A stretch of DNA of 64,000 bases, from NCBI RefSeq assembly GCF_040448305.1, contig NZ_CP148752.1, positions 3,968,001-4,032,000 of the forward strand. The letters are read 5' to 3'. This document shows positions 1-9,210 of this stretch, piece by piece (position 1 is the stretch's first letter; every line of letters begins with the position of its first letter). Position numbers and translations under genes: made by a program. The notes under the pieces were generated by a model. That model searched no databases. It saw only the letters and a program-made list of their open reading frames with translations, and was not told the origin of the DNA. Source of the DNA: Pseudomonas fluorescens (GTDB lineage: Bacteria > Pseudomonadota > Gammaproteobacteria > Pseudomonadales > Pseudomonadaceae).

Positions 1-123
1 CGCCCGCTGCACCTCGGGGCAATCCTGCAGCGCCCGACACAACGCATCGGCCCGGGCGGCCAGAGACACGCCCTCGCGCTGCAGGCGCAACCAACTGTGC
101 AATCGAACGGGAGTCAGGGTCAT
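1..123 (-). CDS. Partial gene, N-terminal 41 residues of an unidentified protein
   Basis: The minus strand reads open from an ATG at 123 to the window edge and starts MTLTPVRLHSWLRLQREGVS. Only 41 residues are visible, and they form an Arg/Leu/Ala-rich helical segment. The gene is divergent from the acyl-CoA synthetase at 343, with a palindrome between them. A transcriptional regulator of that cluster would be typical for this layout, but no DNA-binding domain can be recognised in so short a piece. The start codon is uncertain because no strong ribosome binding site is obvious. Confidence 0.45.
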   Translation of the reverse strand, partial: MTLTPVRLHSWLRLQREGVSLAARADALCRALQDCPEVQRA

Positions 124-206
124 TGCGGGTCCACTTCGTCAGGGAAACCAAGCATATACCAGCCTCGGAGGGCTGGCGGCGGAGATTTGGAGTCACAAGA
201 ATCAAA

Positions 207-224
207 TATAGTATATGTACTATA
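207..224. promoter_or_regulatory. Inverted repeat TATAGTA-N4-TACTATA, candidate operator
   Basis: Two perfect 7-bp arms, TATAGTA and TACTATA, are separated by 4 bp. They lie in an AT-rich stretch about 120 bp upstream of the acyl-CoA synthetase and 84 bp upstream of the divergent partial gene. The position suits an operator for one or both promoters. The binding protein is unknown. Confidence 0.45.
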
Positions 225-342
225 CGCCGTAGGTTGTACTTCCATATTCACAGCAGAATATTATATAAGGTAATCCGGACTTTGAAGGTGACCTCGGCGA
301 GGTCAACCATAGAGCTAACAATCAGCCATCGAGTACCCGCAC

Positions 343-1965
343 ATGTCTATCTATGACCAAGGCCTAGGCCCTTCGGCTGTCAACCACATTGCCTTGTCTC
401 CGCTCAGCTTCATCGAGCGCACCGCCAGCACTTATCCGAACCACCCCGCCGTTATCCACGGTTCGATTCGTCGCACCTGGGCGCAGACCTACACCCGTTG
501 CCGACGTCTGGCCTCGGCGCTGGCCGGTCGCGGTATCGGCAAGAACGACACGGTCGCGGTGATGCTGCCCAACATTCCCGAGATGCTTGAAGTGCATTTC
601 GGTGTGCCGATGATCGGCGCCGTGCTCAACCCGCTCAACGTGCGCCTCGATGCCGAGGCGATCGCCTTCATGCTGCAGCATGGCGAGGCCAAGGTGTTGA
701 TTACCGACCGCGAGTTCCATGACGTGATCCAGGCGGCGCTTGGCATGCTCGATCACCCGCCTCTGGTGATCGACGTCAATGACCCGGAATACGGTGAAGG
801 TCAGGCCGCGAGCGACCTGGACTACGAAGCGCTGTTGGCCGAAGGCGACCCGGCATTCGACTGGCAATGGCCGGTCGACGAGTGGCAAGCCATTTCGCTG
901 AATTACACTTCAGGCACCACCGGCAACCCCAAGGGCGTGGTCTACCACCATCGCGGCGCTTACCTGAGCGCATTGGGCAACCAGATGACCTGGGCCATAG
1001 GCAACCATCCGGTGTACCTCTGGACCCTGCCGATGTTCCATTGCAATGGCTGGTGCTACCCATGGACCATCACCGCCCTGGCGGGTGTGCACGTTTTCCT
1101 GCGCCGGGTCGACCCACAGAAAATCCTCACGCTGATCCGCGAGCACCAGGTCACTCACCTGTGCGGTGCGCCGATCGTGCTCAATGCACTGGTGAACATG
1201 CCCGAATCAGCGAAAGCGGCCATCGATCACCCGGTCAACGCCCTGGTCGCGGGTGCCGCGCCACCGGCCAAAGTGATCGGTGCCGTCGAAGAGATGGGCA
1301 TCAATGTCACTCACGTGTTTGGCCTGACCGAAACCTATGGCCCGGTGACGGTCTGCGCATGGCACGCCGAATGGGATGAGTTTTCTCTGGAGGAGCGAGC
1401 GCAAATCAAGTCACGACAGGGCGTGCGCTACCCGACCCTGGAAGGCGTGATGGTCGGCGATTGCACAACGCTGGAGCCAACCCCGCGCGACGGCCAGACT
1501 ATCGGCGAGATCTTCCTGCGCGGCAACACTGTCATGAAGGGCTACCTGAAGAACCCGACCGCCACTGCCGAAGCGTTCGAGGGCGGCTGGTTCCACACCG
1601 GTGACCTGGCCGTCTGGCATCCCGACGGTTACGTCGAAATCAAGGACCGGCTCAAGGACATCATCATCTCGGGCGGCGAGAACATCTCCACCATCGAACT
1701 CGAAGGCGTGCTCTATCGCCACCCGGGTGTGATGGAAGCCGCCGTGGTCGCCCGTCCCGATGAGAAATGGGGCGAAACGCCCTGCGCCTTCATAACCTTG
1801 AAGGCTGACCACCAGGACGTTCGCGAGGCCGACATCATCAGTTTCTGCCGTGAGCATCTGGCCGGATTCAAGGTACCGCGAACAGTGGTTTTCACGCTCT
1901 TGCCGAAGACTTCCACCGGCAAGATCCAGAAGTACGTGTTGCGCGACCGGGCCAAGGCGCTCTAA
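343..1965 (+). CDS. Acyl-CoA synthetase (AMP-forming, medium-chain type)
   Basis: A 540-residue member of the ANL superfamily. It activates a carboxylic acid to its CoA thioester with ATP through an acyl-adenylate. The phosphate-binding loop TSGTTGNPKG is at residues 189-198. The GWFHTGDLAVWHPDGY motif and the hinge KDRLKDIIISGGENIS follow, and the catalytic lysine lies in PKTSTGKIQKYVLRD near the C-terminus. The length is normal for medium-chain or AlkK-like ligases. It heads a co-oriented cluster with a symporter, an acyl-CoA dehydrogenase and an OprD porin. This suggests uptake, activation and alpha,beta-dehydrogenation of one small or branched acid. The exact substrate cannot be read from the sequence. 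Confidence 0.9.
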   Translation: MSIYDQGLGPSAVNHIALSPLSFIERTASTYPNHPAVIHGSIRRTWAQTYTRCRRLASALAGRGIGKNDTVAVMLPNIPEMLEVHFGVPMIGAVLNPLNVRLDAEAIAFMLQHGEAKVLITDREFHDVIQAALGMLDHPPLVIDVNDPEYGEGQAASDLDYEALLAEGDPAFDWQWPVDEWQAISLNYTSGTTGNPKGVVYHHRGAYLSALGNQMTWAIGNHPVYLWTLPMFHCNGWCYPWTITALAGVHVFLRRVDPQKILTLIREHQVTHLCGAPIVLNALVNMPESAKAAIDHPVNALVAGAAPPAKVIGAVEEMGINVTHVFGLTETYGPVTVCAWHAEWDEFSLEERAQIKSRQGVRYPTLEGVMVGDCTTLEPTPRDGQTIGEIFLRGNTVMKGYLKNPTATAEAFEGGWFHTGDLAVWHPDGYVEIKDRLKDIIISGGENISTIELEGVLYRHPGVMEAAVVARPDEKWGETPCAFITLKADHQDVREADIISFCREHLAGFKVPRTVVFTLLPKTSTGKIQKYVLRDRAKAL

Positions 1966-2088
1966 CCCCATCTGACATTGCATCCATCAAGCAGCAGGTG
2001 TTTTACCTGCTGCCAGGGGTTCGTGCAGGCCGAATTCGGCAGTGCCCTGCCCCTACACAACGACAACAAAAACAATGTGGAGCTACCG

Positions 2089-2415
2089 ATGATCGACATC
2101 CATTCAACCGATACCCAACGTTGCGAACGCATTCGGCGCAATCCGAAATTCCTTCAATTGGTGAGCAGCCGTTCACGCCTGGCCTGGACGTTGAGCGCCG
2201 TTGTATTGGGCACCTATTACCTGTTCATGCTGGTGGTGGCGTTTGCCCCGCAGTGGCTGCATGCACCACTGGGCGAACATCGGATGTTGACCTTGGGCAT
2301 GCCGGTTGGCGCGGCAATCATCGTGTTTTCCTGGTTACTGACCGGTTGGTATGTCTACAGCGCCAATACCCGTTTTGACGCCCTGGGCGCAGCCATTATC
2401 GAGGAGAGCAAGTGA
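2089..2415 (+). CDS. DUF485 inner-membrane protein (YjcH-like)
   Basis: A 108-residue protein with two hydrophobic segments, around residues 28-50 and 65-88, separated by a short loop containing HAPLGEHRMLTLGMP. This is the layout of DUF485 proteins, which are almost always encoded just before ActP-type symporters. The ATG at 2089 was chosen because GTGGAG lies 6 bp upstream; the reading frame stays open further upstream but has no ribosome binding site there. The last 4 bp overlap the symporter start (ATGA), indicating translational coupling. It probably assists the symporter, by analogy with yjcH-actP. Confidence 0.85.
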   Translation: MIDIHSTDTQRCERIRRNPKFLQLVSSRSRLAWTLSAVVLGTYYLFMLVVAFAPQWLHAPLGEHRMLTLGMPVGAAIIVFSWLLTGWYVYSANTRFDALGAAIIEESK

Positions 2416-4085
2416 TGACTCTGTTGCGTAAACTGATCCTCGCCGCTACCGGCCTGCTGCCAACCTCCATTGCGCTCGCCGCGCCGACGATGGGCGCGGT
2501 GGAAAAGCAACCACTGAACCTGAATGCGATCGGCATGTTCTTCGTGTTCGTCCTCGGCACGCTGGCCATCACCTGGTGGGCTGCGCGCCAAACCAAATCC
2601 ACCTCGGACTTTTACACGGCGGGCGGAGGTATCACCGGGTTTCAGAATGGCCTGGCGATTGCCGGCGACTACATGTCCGCAGCCACCCTGCTGGGGCTTT
2701 CCAGCCTGGTATTCGCCAAGGGTTACGATGGTTTCATCTATACCATCGGCTTCTTCGTTGGCTGGCCCATCATTACCTTCCTGATGGCCGAGCGTCTGCG
2801 CAACCTTGGGCGCTATACCTTCGCCGACATCGTTTCCTATCGACTGGACCAGAACAAGGTGCGGATCTTCGCAGCCTTCGGCTCGCTGACGGTGGTGTGC
2901 TGCTACCTGATCGTGCAGATGGTCGGTGCCGGCCAACTGATCAAATTGCTGTTCGGCCTCGACTACCCGGTTGCGGTGATGATCGTTGGCGCACTGATGC
3001 TGATCTACGTGATCTTCGGCGGAATGATCGCCACCACCTGGGTCCAGATCATCAAGGCTGTGCTGTTGCTCGTCGGCGGCACCACCCTCGCGGTCATGGC
3101 CATGTCGCAGTTCGGTTTCAGCTATGAAACCCTGGCCGAAAAAGCCGTCAGTGTTCACGCCAGCGGCTGGAACATCATGGGCCCGGGCTCACTGCTCGCC
3201 AACCCGATAAACACCGTGTCGATGTCGCTGGGCCTGGTGTTCGGGATTGCCGGGCTGCCGCACATCCTGATGCGCTTCTTCACCGTGCCGAGCGCCAAGG
3301 AAGCCCGCAAGTCGGTGTTCTACGCCACCGGTTTCATCGGTTTCTTCTTCCTCGTGGTCTGCACCCTGGGTTTTGTCTCGATGGTGATCATCGGCACCGA
3401 TCCGCAGTACTACGTCAATGGCGAAGTCGGCGGTGCCTTGATTGGCGGCGGTAACATGGTTGCCATGCACCTGGCCAAAGCTGTCGGCGGCAATCTGTTC
3501 TTTGGTTTCCTCGCCGCTGTAGCGTTCGCAACCATCCTTGCGGTGGTGTCCGGTCTGGCGCTGGCCGGTGCTTCGGCGATTTCCCATGACCTCTACGCCA
3601 CCGTGTACAAGAAAGGCACCGCCAACGAGAAGCAGGAAATGCGCGTGACCCGCATGGCCACTGTGGGCCTGGGCATCATCGCGATTGTGCTGGGCATTGT
3701 GTTCGAGAAGATGAACGTCGCCATTCTGGTGGGCCTGACGTTCGGCATCGCCGCTTCGACCAACTTCCCGGTGCTGATCATGGCCATGTACTGGAAAGGC
3801 CTGACGACCAAAGGCGCGATCCTCGGCGGTTTTGCCGGGCTGATCTGTGCGCTGGCACTGGTGATCCTGTCGCCACCTGTCTGGGTGACCGTACTTGGTC
3901 ATGCGCAAGCGATCTACCCGTACGACCATCCAGCGCTGTTCTCCATGCCGCTGGCCTTCCTGGTGATCATCGTGGTGTCCAGACTCGACCGCAGTGCGCG
4001 CGCCGACAAGGAGCGTGACGCCTACGCCGACCAATTCGTTCGCGCTCAGACCGGCCTCGGCGCTGCCGCCGCTTCCAGCCATTGA
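2412..4085 (+). CDS. actP: ActP-like sodium:solute (monocarboxylate) symporter
   Basis: A 557-residue SSS-family transporter. A cleavable-looking N-terminus ending in ALAAP is followed by about 13 hydrophobic segments. The segment TSDFYTAGGGITGFQNGLAI and the run GDYMSAATLLG are typical of the ActP branch. The family imports acetate, glycolate, pyruvate or other short carboxylates with Na+. Here the gene is joined to an acyl-CoA synthetase and an acyl-CoA dehydrogenase rather than acs, so the cargo may be a longer or branched acid instead of acetate. The start overlaps the DUF485 stop. The symbol refers to the family, not a proven substrate. Confidence 0.88.
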   Translation: MMTLLRKLILAATGLLPTSIALAAPTMGAVEKQPLNLNAIGMFFVFVLGTLAITWWAARQTKSTSDFYTAGGGITGFQNGLAIAGDYMSAATLLGLSSLVFAKGYDGFIYTIGFFVGWPIITFLMAERLRNLGRYTFADIVSYRLDQNKVRIFAAFGSLTVVCCYLIVQMVGAGQLIKLLFGLDYPVAVMIVGALMLIYVIFGGMIATTWVQIIKAVLLLVGGTTLAVMAMSQFGFSYETLAEKAVSVHASGWNIMGPGSLLANPINTVSMSLGLVFGIAGLPHILMRFFTVPSAKEARKSVFYATGFIGFFFLVVCTLGFVSMVIIGTDPQYYVNGEVGGALIGGGNMVAMHLAKAVGGNLFFGFLAAVAFATILAVVSGLALAGASAISHDLYATVYKKGTANEKQEMRVTRMATVGLGIIAIVLGIVFEKMNVAILVGLTFGIAASTNFPVLIMAMYWKGLTTKGAILGGFAGLICALALVILSPPVWVTVLGHAQAIYPYDHPALFSMPLAFLVIIVVSRLDRSARADKERDAYADQFVRAQTGLGAAAASSH

Positions 4086-4153
4086 CTGAAGGGGCACGGC
4101 CCGCCTGTGCGGCGCTGTGCCCGCAACACAATCGTCCCAACGAGGTTTACGTT

Positions 4154-5926
4154 ATGCCCGAATTCAAAGCCCCGCTGCGCGACATGCGCTTTGTACTGCA
4201 CGAAGTGTTCGACGCCCCGGCCATGTGGGCGCGCCTGCCGGCCTTGGCCGACAGCATCGACACCGATACGGCAGACGCCATTCTTGAAGAGGCGGCTAAA
4301 GTCACCTCGCACCTGATTGCGCCCCTCAATCGCAGCGGCGACGAAGAAGGCGCGCAGTGGCATGAGGGGCGAGTCACCACCCCCATCGGTTTCAAGCAGG
4401 CTTACGCTACCTACATCGAAGGCGGTTGGGTGGGACTGTCCGGCAACCCCGGGTTCGGAGGCATGGGCATGCCGAAAATGCTCGCCGTGCAGTTCGAAGA
4501 GATGCTCTACGGCGCCAACTCAAGTTTTGCGCTGTATTCGGCATTGAGTTCCGGTGCCTGCCTGGCGCTGGACGCCCACGCCAGCGACACCTTGAAAAAC
4601 CTCTATCTGCCACCGATGTATGAAGGCCGTTGGGCCGGCTCCATGTGCCTCACAGAGGCCCATGCCGGCACCGACCTCGGACTCATCCGCACCCGCGCCG
4701 AACCTGAGGCTGACGGTAGCTACAAGATCACCGGCAGCAAGACTTTCATCACCGGAGGCGATCAGGACCTGACCGAAAACATCGTGCATCTGGTACTGGC
4801 CAAACTGCCGAACGCTCCTGCTGGTCCGAAAGGCATTTCGCTGTTTGTCGTACCTAAAGTGTTGGTCAATGCCGACGGCTCCCTCGGCGCTGCCAATGCC
4901 GTGAGTTGCGGCTCGATCGAACACAAGATGGGCATCAAGGCCTCGGCCACCTGCGTGATGAACTTCGACGGCGCCAGTGGCTGGCTGGTCGGTGAGGAGA
5001 ACAAAGGCCTGGCGGCGATGTTCACCATGATGAATTACGAGCGGCTGTCCATCGGCATTCAGGGCATCGGCTGCGCCGAGGCGTCTTACCAGAGCGCTGT
5101 CGCCTACGCTCGCGAACGCCTTCAAAGTCGGGCACCCACCGGTGCCGTGGCCCCGGACAAACTGGCCGACCCGATCATCGTGCACCCGGATGTGCGGCGT
5201 ATGCTGCTCGGCATGAAAGCCATGACCGAGGGCGGCCGCGCGTTCGCCAGTTATGTCGGGCAACAACTGGATCTGTCGAAGTTTTCCTGCGATGCCTGCG
5301 AGCGCGATAGTGCACAGAACCTGGTTGCGCTGCTGACGCCGGTGGCCAAGGCGTTTTTTACCGACACTGGCCTGGAAAGCTGCATCAATGGCCAGCAGGT
5401 TTTCGGCGGCCATGGCTACATCCGCGAATGGGGCCAGGAACAATTGGTCCGTGATGTGCGCATTGCACAGATCTACGAAGGCGCCAATGGCATCCAGGCA
5501 TTGGACCTGCTCGGACGCAAAGTGCTCGCCGATAAAGGCGTCGTGCTTCGCCAATTCACCGGCGAGATTCGCCGTTTTGCCGCTCAGCCCGATGCACCCT
5601 ATGCCGCACAGCTGCTCGATGCCGTGCAGCGGCTGGAGGACATCAGCGACTGGCTACACGACAGTGCCGCAACCAACCGCAACGAAGTCGGCGCAGCCTC
5701 GGTGGAGTATTTGCACCTGTTCGGTTACGTCGCCTACGCCTGGCTCTGGGCGCGCATGGCTCAGGTTGCCCGGCAAAAACGCTGTGAAGACGAAGATTTC
5801 TACGACGCGAAAATCGCCACCGCCGACTTTTACATCCACCGTTTGCTACCACGCATTTTGAGCCTGGAACAATCCGTTCGGGCCGGCAGTGCCTCGTTGT
5901 ATGGCCTGAGCGCGGAACAGTTCTGA
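4154..5926 (+). CDS. Acyl-CoA dehydrogenase, DmdC-like long form
   Basis: A 590-residue flavoenzyme, longer than the usual 380-400 residues because of an extra C-terminal domain. This matches the long-form family that includes 3-methylmercaptopropionyl-CoA dehydrogenase. Typical segments are MCLTEAHAGTDLGLIRT, KITGSKTFITGGDQDL, the GVNEE-like region WLVGEENKGLAAMFTMMNYE, and the C-terminal INGQQVFGGHGYIREWGQEQ. It should oxidise an acyl-CoA to the 2-enoyl-CoA, passing electrons to ETF. The ATG at 4154 starts the conserved PEFKAPLRDMRF N-terminus. It lies 68 bp after the symporter and probably belongs to the same operon. A DMSP-type substrate is possible but not shown. Confidence 0.87.
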   Translation: MPEFKAPLRDMRFVLHEVFDAPAMWARLPALADSIDTDTADAILEEAAKVTSHLIAPLNRSGDEEGAQWHEGRVTTPIGFKQAYATYIEGGWVGLSGNPGFGGMGMPKMLAVQFEEMLYGANSSFALYSALSSGACLALDAHASDTLKNLYLPPMYEGRWAGSMCLTEAHAGTDLGLIRTRAEPEADGSYKITGSKTFITGGDQDLTENIVHLVLAKLPNAPAGPKGISLFVVPKVLVNADGSLGAANAVSCGSIEHKMGIKASATCVMNFDGASGWLVGEENKGLAAMFTMMNYERLSIGIQGIGCAEASYQSAVAYARERLQSRAPTGAVAPDKLADPIIVHPDVRRMLLGMKAMTEGGRAFASYVGQQLDLSKFSCDACERDSAQNLVALLTPVAKAFFTDTGLESCINGQQVFGGHGYIREWGQEQLVRDVRIAQIYEGANGIQALDLLGRKVLADKGVVLRQFTGEIRRFAAQPDAPYAAQLLDAVQRLEDISDWLHDSAATNRNEVGAASVEYLHLFGYVAYAWLWARMAQVARQKRCEDEDFYDAKIATADFYIHRLLPRILSLEQSVRAGSASLYGLSAEQF

Positions 5927-6102
5927 CGATTGGGTCGACGCCGCGTCAAAAACTCCTCTCTTTGGGCGTTGGCGTTTTTTCTCCAGTAACCCTCGCCCCT
6001 CTGGCGAGGGCTGCTTCACACCTGCACTGCCCCTGGACATCGAGCCCCAGTCGCCCGGTGACAGACCCATGATTCCAAAAATAAAAACAAAGGAGCTTCA
6101 CC

Positions 6103-7371
6103 ATGGACCGCAACACCCGCATTCTCGCTACCCGAATCCTGCTCACTGGAGGCGTCATCAGCCTTTCAGCTCCGGCCGCTGCTGACTTCATCAAGGACAG
6201 CAAGGCCAGCCTTGAACTGCGCAACTTCTATTTCAACCGTGACTTTCGCCAAACCAATGCCGCGCAATCCAAACAAGAGGAGTGGGCGCAGGGTTTCCTG
6301 CTGCGCTATGAATCGGGATACACCGAAGGTTTGATTGGCGTGGGTTTCGATGCCCTGGGCCTTGAGGGCGTCAAGCTCGATTCCAGCCCTGATCGCGCGG
6401 GTTCCGGCCTGCTCAAACGCCACAGCAACCCCCGTAATGGTTCCCAGGACGAGTATGGCGAACTTGGCCTTACCGCTAAACTGCGCGCCTCCAAAAGCGC
6501 GCTGAAACTCGGCACGCTGATGCCTAAACTGCCGACGATATTGGCCAACGATTCACGGTTGCTGCCACAAACGTTCGAGGGCGGTCAGCTGACGTCGCTG
6601 GAGATTGAAGGCCTGACGGTGGATGCCGGACGACTGACGCAGGTCAATCAGCGCGACTCCTCGAATTACGAAGACATGAGCATCACCCGAACTGGCGCCA
6701 AAGGCATCACAACGCAAAATGCCGCCAGCGACACATTCGATTTCGCCAGCCTGAATTACAAATGGACCGGCAATCTCGCTACAGCCTACAGCTATGGGCA
6801 TCTCGACAACTTCTACAGTCAACACCTGGTCAACCTGACCTACATGTTGCCGGTCACCACGGGCCAGTCGCTGAAGACGGATCTGCGCTTCGCCCGTTCT
6901 ACGGACGATGGCGGCAGCAATGTGGACAACAATGCGCTCGGTGCGATGTTCACCTATAACCTCGGCGGGCACGCGTTTGGCCTGGGCTATCAAGGCATGA
7001 GCGGTGACACTGGTTATGCTTACGTTAACGGCGCCGACGCGTTCCTGGTGAACTTCGTGCAAATCGGCGACTTCGCCAGCAAGGACGAAAAGTCCTGGCA
7101 GGTTCGCTACGACTACAACTTCGCGGCCATCGGGGTGCCTGGCCTGACCTTCATGACCCGCTACATCAACGGCGACAACATCGACCTGGGCAATAACCGG
7201 CCAGAGGGCAAGGAATGGGAGCGCGATACCGACATCGGTTACGTCGTGCAAAGCGGCCCGCTGAAAAACGTCGGGGTGAAATGGCGCAACGCGACGGTGC
7301 GTTCGAGCAACTTTGGCAGCGATCTGGATGAAAACCGTTTGATCGTCAGCTACACCTTACCGATCTGGTAA
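6103..7371 (+). CDS. OprD-family outer-membrane porin
   Basis: A 422-residue protein with an N-terminal signal peptide ending around the AAAD at residues 25-28. The sequence after it, FIKDSKASLELRNFYFNRDF, is the OprD signature start. The body alternates amphipathic strands and ends in an aromatic-tipped strand, VSYTLPIW, as expected for an 18-stranded barrel. OprD porins admit small carboxylates or basic amino acids. The preceding 176 bp separates it from the acyl-CoA dehydrogenase. A ribosome binding site (AAAGGAG) lies about 7 bp before the ATG. It probably supplies the outer-membrane entry step for the substrate handled by the upstream genes. Confidence 0.88.
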   Translation: MDRNTRILATRILLTGGVISLSAPAAADFIKDSKASLELRNFYFNRDFRQTNAAQSKQEEWAQGFLLRYESGYTEGLIGVGFDALGLEGVKLDSSPDRAGSGLLKRHSNPRNGSQDEYGELGLTAKLRASKSALKLGTLMPKLPTILANDSRLLPQTFEGGQLTSLEIEGLTVDAGRLTQVNQRDSSNYEDMSITRTGAKGITTQNAASDTFDFASLNYKWTGNLATAYSYGHLDNFYSQHLVNLTYMLPVTTGQSLKTDLRFARSTDDGGSNVDNNALGAMFTYNLGGHAFGLGYQGMSGDTGYAYVNGADAFLVNFVQIGDFASKDEKSWQVRYDYNFAAIGVPGLTFMTRYINGDNIDLGNNRPEGKEWERDTDIGYVVQSGPLKNVGVKWRNATVRSSNFGSDLDENRLIVSYTLPIW

Positions 7372-7415
7372 GCGTTCCGCTCTGCGTCACTATTGCCCGG
7401 TACACCGGGGTTATA

Positions 7416-7450
7416 GCTGAAGGCTGCCTTGCGCAGCTTTCAGTTTTTCT
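7416..7450 (+). terminator. Rho-independent terminator after the OprD porin gene
   Basis: The arms CTGAAGGCTGC and GCAGCTTTCAG form a long stem with a very short loop, followed by TTTTTCT. It closes the cluster that starts at 343. Confidence 0.85.
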
Positions 7451-7547
7451 CACTCCCGCCTTCATAGGAGTCGGCTAGCCGCGACGCGGCTCAAGGAGTG
7501 CGAAGCGCTTTCAGATGCCTATGCCAAACAGGTTGTCGAGGCTCATG

Positions 7548-8795
7548 ATGAAAACCACTGACAAGTCGGGCGGTGCTTCAACGGCTGCGCCAATCCAGAA
7601 GGCGTCAACCGGCAGTGCCTGGCGCACCATGCCTGGCGGCATCTGGGCGCTAGGCTTCGTCTCGATGCTGATGGACATCTCCTCAGAGATGATCCATGCA
7701 TTGTTGCCGCTCTACATGGTGACAGTACTGGGTACCTCCGTCTTGGCAGTGGGTCTCATCGAAGGAATAGCCGAGGCTACGGCCTCGATCACCAAGGTAT
7801 TCTCCGGGGCACTCAGTGATCGATTGGGCAAGCGCAAACTGCTTGCGGCGCTGGGCTATGGGTTGGGGGCGCTGTCCAAACCGATCTTTCCTTTGGCAGG
7901 CTCGCTGGACTGGCTGACCGGGGCGCGCTTTATCGACCGCATTGGCAAAGGGATTCGCGGCGCCCCGCGTGATGCATTAGTGGCCGACATCACGCCACCT
8001 GCGATACGGGGGGCGGCTTTCGGCCTGCGTCAGACTCTGGATACCGTTGGTGCATTCCTGGGACCGTTGCTGGCGATTGGTTTGATGTGGCTGACCGCGA
8101 ACCACTTCAAGACTGTGTTCTGGGTCGCCGTCATCCCGGCCTTCCTCGCCGTCGCGGTGCTGCTGTTGTTCGTCCATGAGCCCAGACAGGTGCAAGGGAC
8201 GCAACGGGTGCGTACGCCCTTGAGCACGCGGGAATTGGCCCGACTGGGCGCCGGCTACTGGTGGGTGGTGGGTGTCGCTGCGGTGTTCACCCTGGCGCGC
8301 TTCAGCGAAGCCTTTCTGATCCTGCGCGGCCAGGCCGTTGGGCTGGCGCCGATGTGGGCGCCAGCGGTACTTGTCCTCATGGGAGTGGCGTACTCGCTGT
8401 CAGCCTATCCCGCCGGGGCATTGTCCGATCGTGTCAGCCGCGTGACGGTGCTCGGCGCAGGCCTGATATTTCTGATTGCTGCCGATCTGACGCTGGCGTT
8501 CGCGCCGGGTATCGCCGGCCTGGTCGTCGGCGTCGTTCTATGGGGGCTGCACATGGGGTTTACCCAAGGGACATTCGCCGCCCTGATCGCCGATTGCGCG
8601 CCGGCTGAACTGCGTGGGACGGCATTTGGCATGTTCAATCTGCTGACCGGGTTGGCCTTGCTGTTGGCCAGTGTCATCGCGGGGGCGCTGTGGGATACGG
8701 TTGGCTACCAGGCTACCTTCCTGACGGGAGGCGGCTTTGCTGTTCTGACTTTTCTGGGGTTGTGGGTGATCCAGGCGAAAGCTCAGGTTCGATAG
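7548..8795 (+). CDS. MFS transporter (drug/metabolite efflux type)
   Basis: About 415 residues with 12 predicted membrane helices. The conserved loop 2-3 motif GALSDRLGKRKL and the segment RFIDRIGKGIRGAPRDALVA are seen in a widespread proteobacterial MFS group of unknown substrate. A second half-motif, GALSDRVSRVTVLG, follows the central loop. Three starts are possible, 7515, 7545 and 7548. GAGG at 7538-7541 gives good spacing to 7548, whereas AAGGAG at 7493 is too far from 7515. The gene stands alone behind the terminator, so its transport role cannot be linked to a pathway. Confidence 0.82.
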   Translation: MKTTDKSGGASTAAPIQKASTGSAWRTMPGGIWALGFVSMLMDISSEMIHALLPLYMVTVLGTSVLAVGLIEGIAEATASITKVFSGALSDRLGKRKLLAALGYGLGALSKPIFPLAGSLDWLTGARFIDRIGKGIRGAPRDALVADITPPAIRGAAFGLRQTLDTVGAFLGPLLAIGLMWLTANHFKTVFWVAVIPAFLAVAVLLLFVHEPRQVQGTQRVRTPLSTRELARLGAGYWWVVGVAAVFTLARFSEAFLILRGQAVGLAPMWAPAVLVLMGVAYSLSAYPAGALSDRVSRVTVLGAGLIFLIAADLTLAFAPGIAGLVVGVVLWGLHMGFTQGTFAALIADCAPAELRGTAFGMFNLLTGLALLLASVIAGALWDTVGYQATFLTGGGFAVLTFLGLWVIQAKAQVR

Positions 8796-8994
8796 CAACG
8801 CCCAGTCACTACCGACAGGACGGCAAGTCCGTCTGCCTCTGATCGATTGCAGCCCCTCACGTCCTCATCACCCACCGTGAGAGCCAAATCTTTTCTTCTG
8901 AGTAAAGTCGAAGTAACGAGCAGCTCAGTGACAGCACCGGACAAGGCAATTACAATTTGATTAACATCTAGCGACTTGAGCGATTGAATACCCC

Positions 8995-9183
8995 ATGGAA
9001 AGCAAGACTGCGCGCCTCACTGTGCTCATTGATCCCGTCAAGAAAAAAGCTTTCGAGGAACTCTGTGCAGCACAAGACCTGACGCCTTCGCAGGTTGTCC
9101 GTCAACTGATTCGTGACTACCTGGACACCCACGGTGCCAGCTATTCGACCAAGAGTAAGCATGCCGCCAGTACCAAGTCATAA
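8995..9183 (+). CDS. Small ribbon-helix-helix (CopG/Arc-like) protein
   Basis: A 62-residue protein. The strand ARLTVLIDPVKKKAFEELC is followed by the second helix LTPSQVVRQLIRDYLDTHG, the RHH_1 pattern for a dimeric DNA-binding protein. The tail is Ser/Lys-rich and probably disordered. No toxin gene follows, so it is not an obvious antitoxin. It converges with the SulP gene 27 bp downstream. It may be a small autoregulatory transcription factor. Confidence 0.72.
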   Translation: MESKTARLTVLIDPVKKKAFEELCAAQDLTPSQVVRQLIRDYLDTHGASYSTKSKHAASTKS

Positions 9184-9210
9184 CCTGACACGGGCAGCAA
9201 GCCTCTAACT

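Noticed and set aside
364..888. Minus-strand frame inside the acyl-CoA synthetase gene
   Set aside because: Shadow of the GC-rich coding strand with no domain or start site.
2355..4097. Long minus-strand frames opposite the symporter gene
   Set aside because: Their Gln/His/Asp-rich composition is typical of antisense of membrane-protein genes, and no family is recognised.
8995..9183. Ribbon-helix-helix gene considered as an antitoxin
   Set aside because: No toxin-like gene lies on either side, and the SulP gene converges with it.
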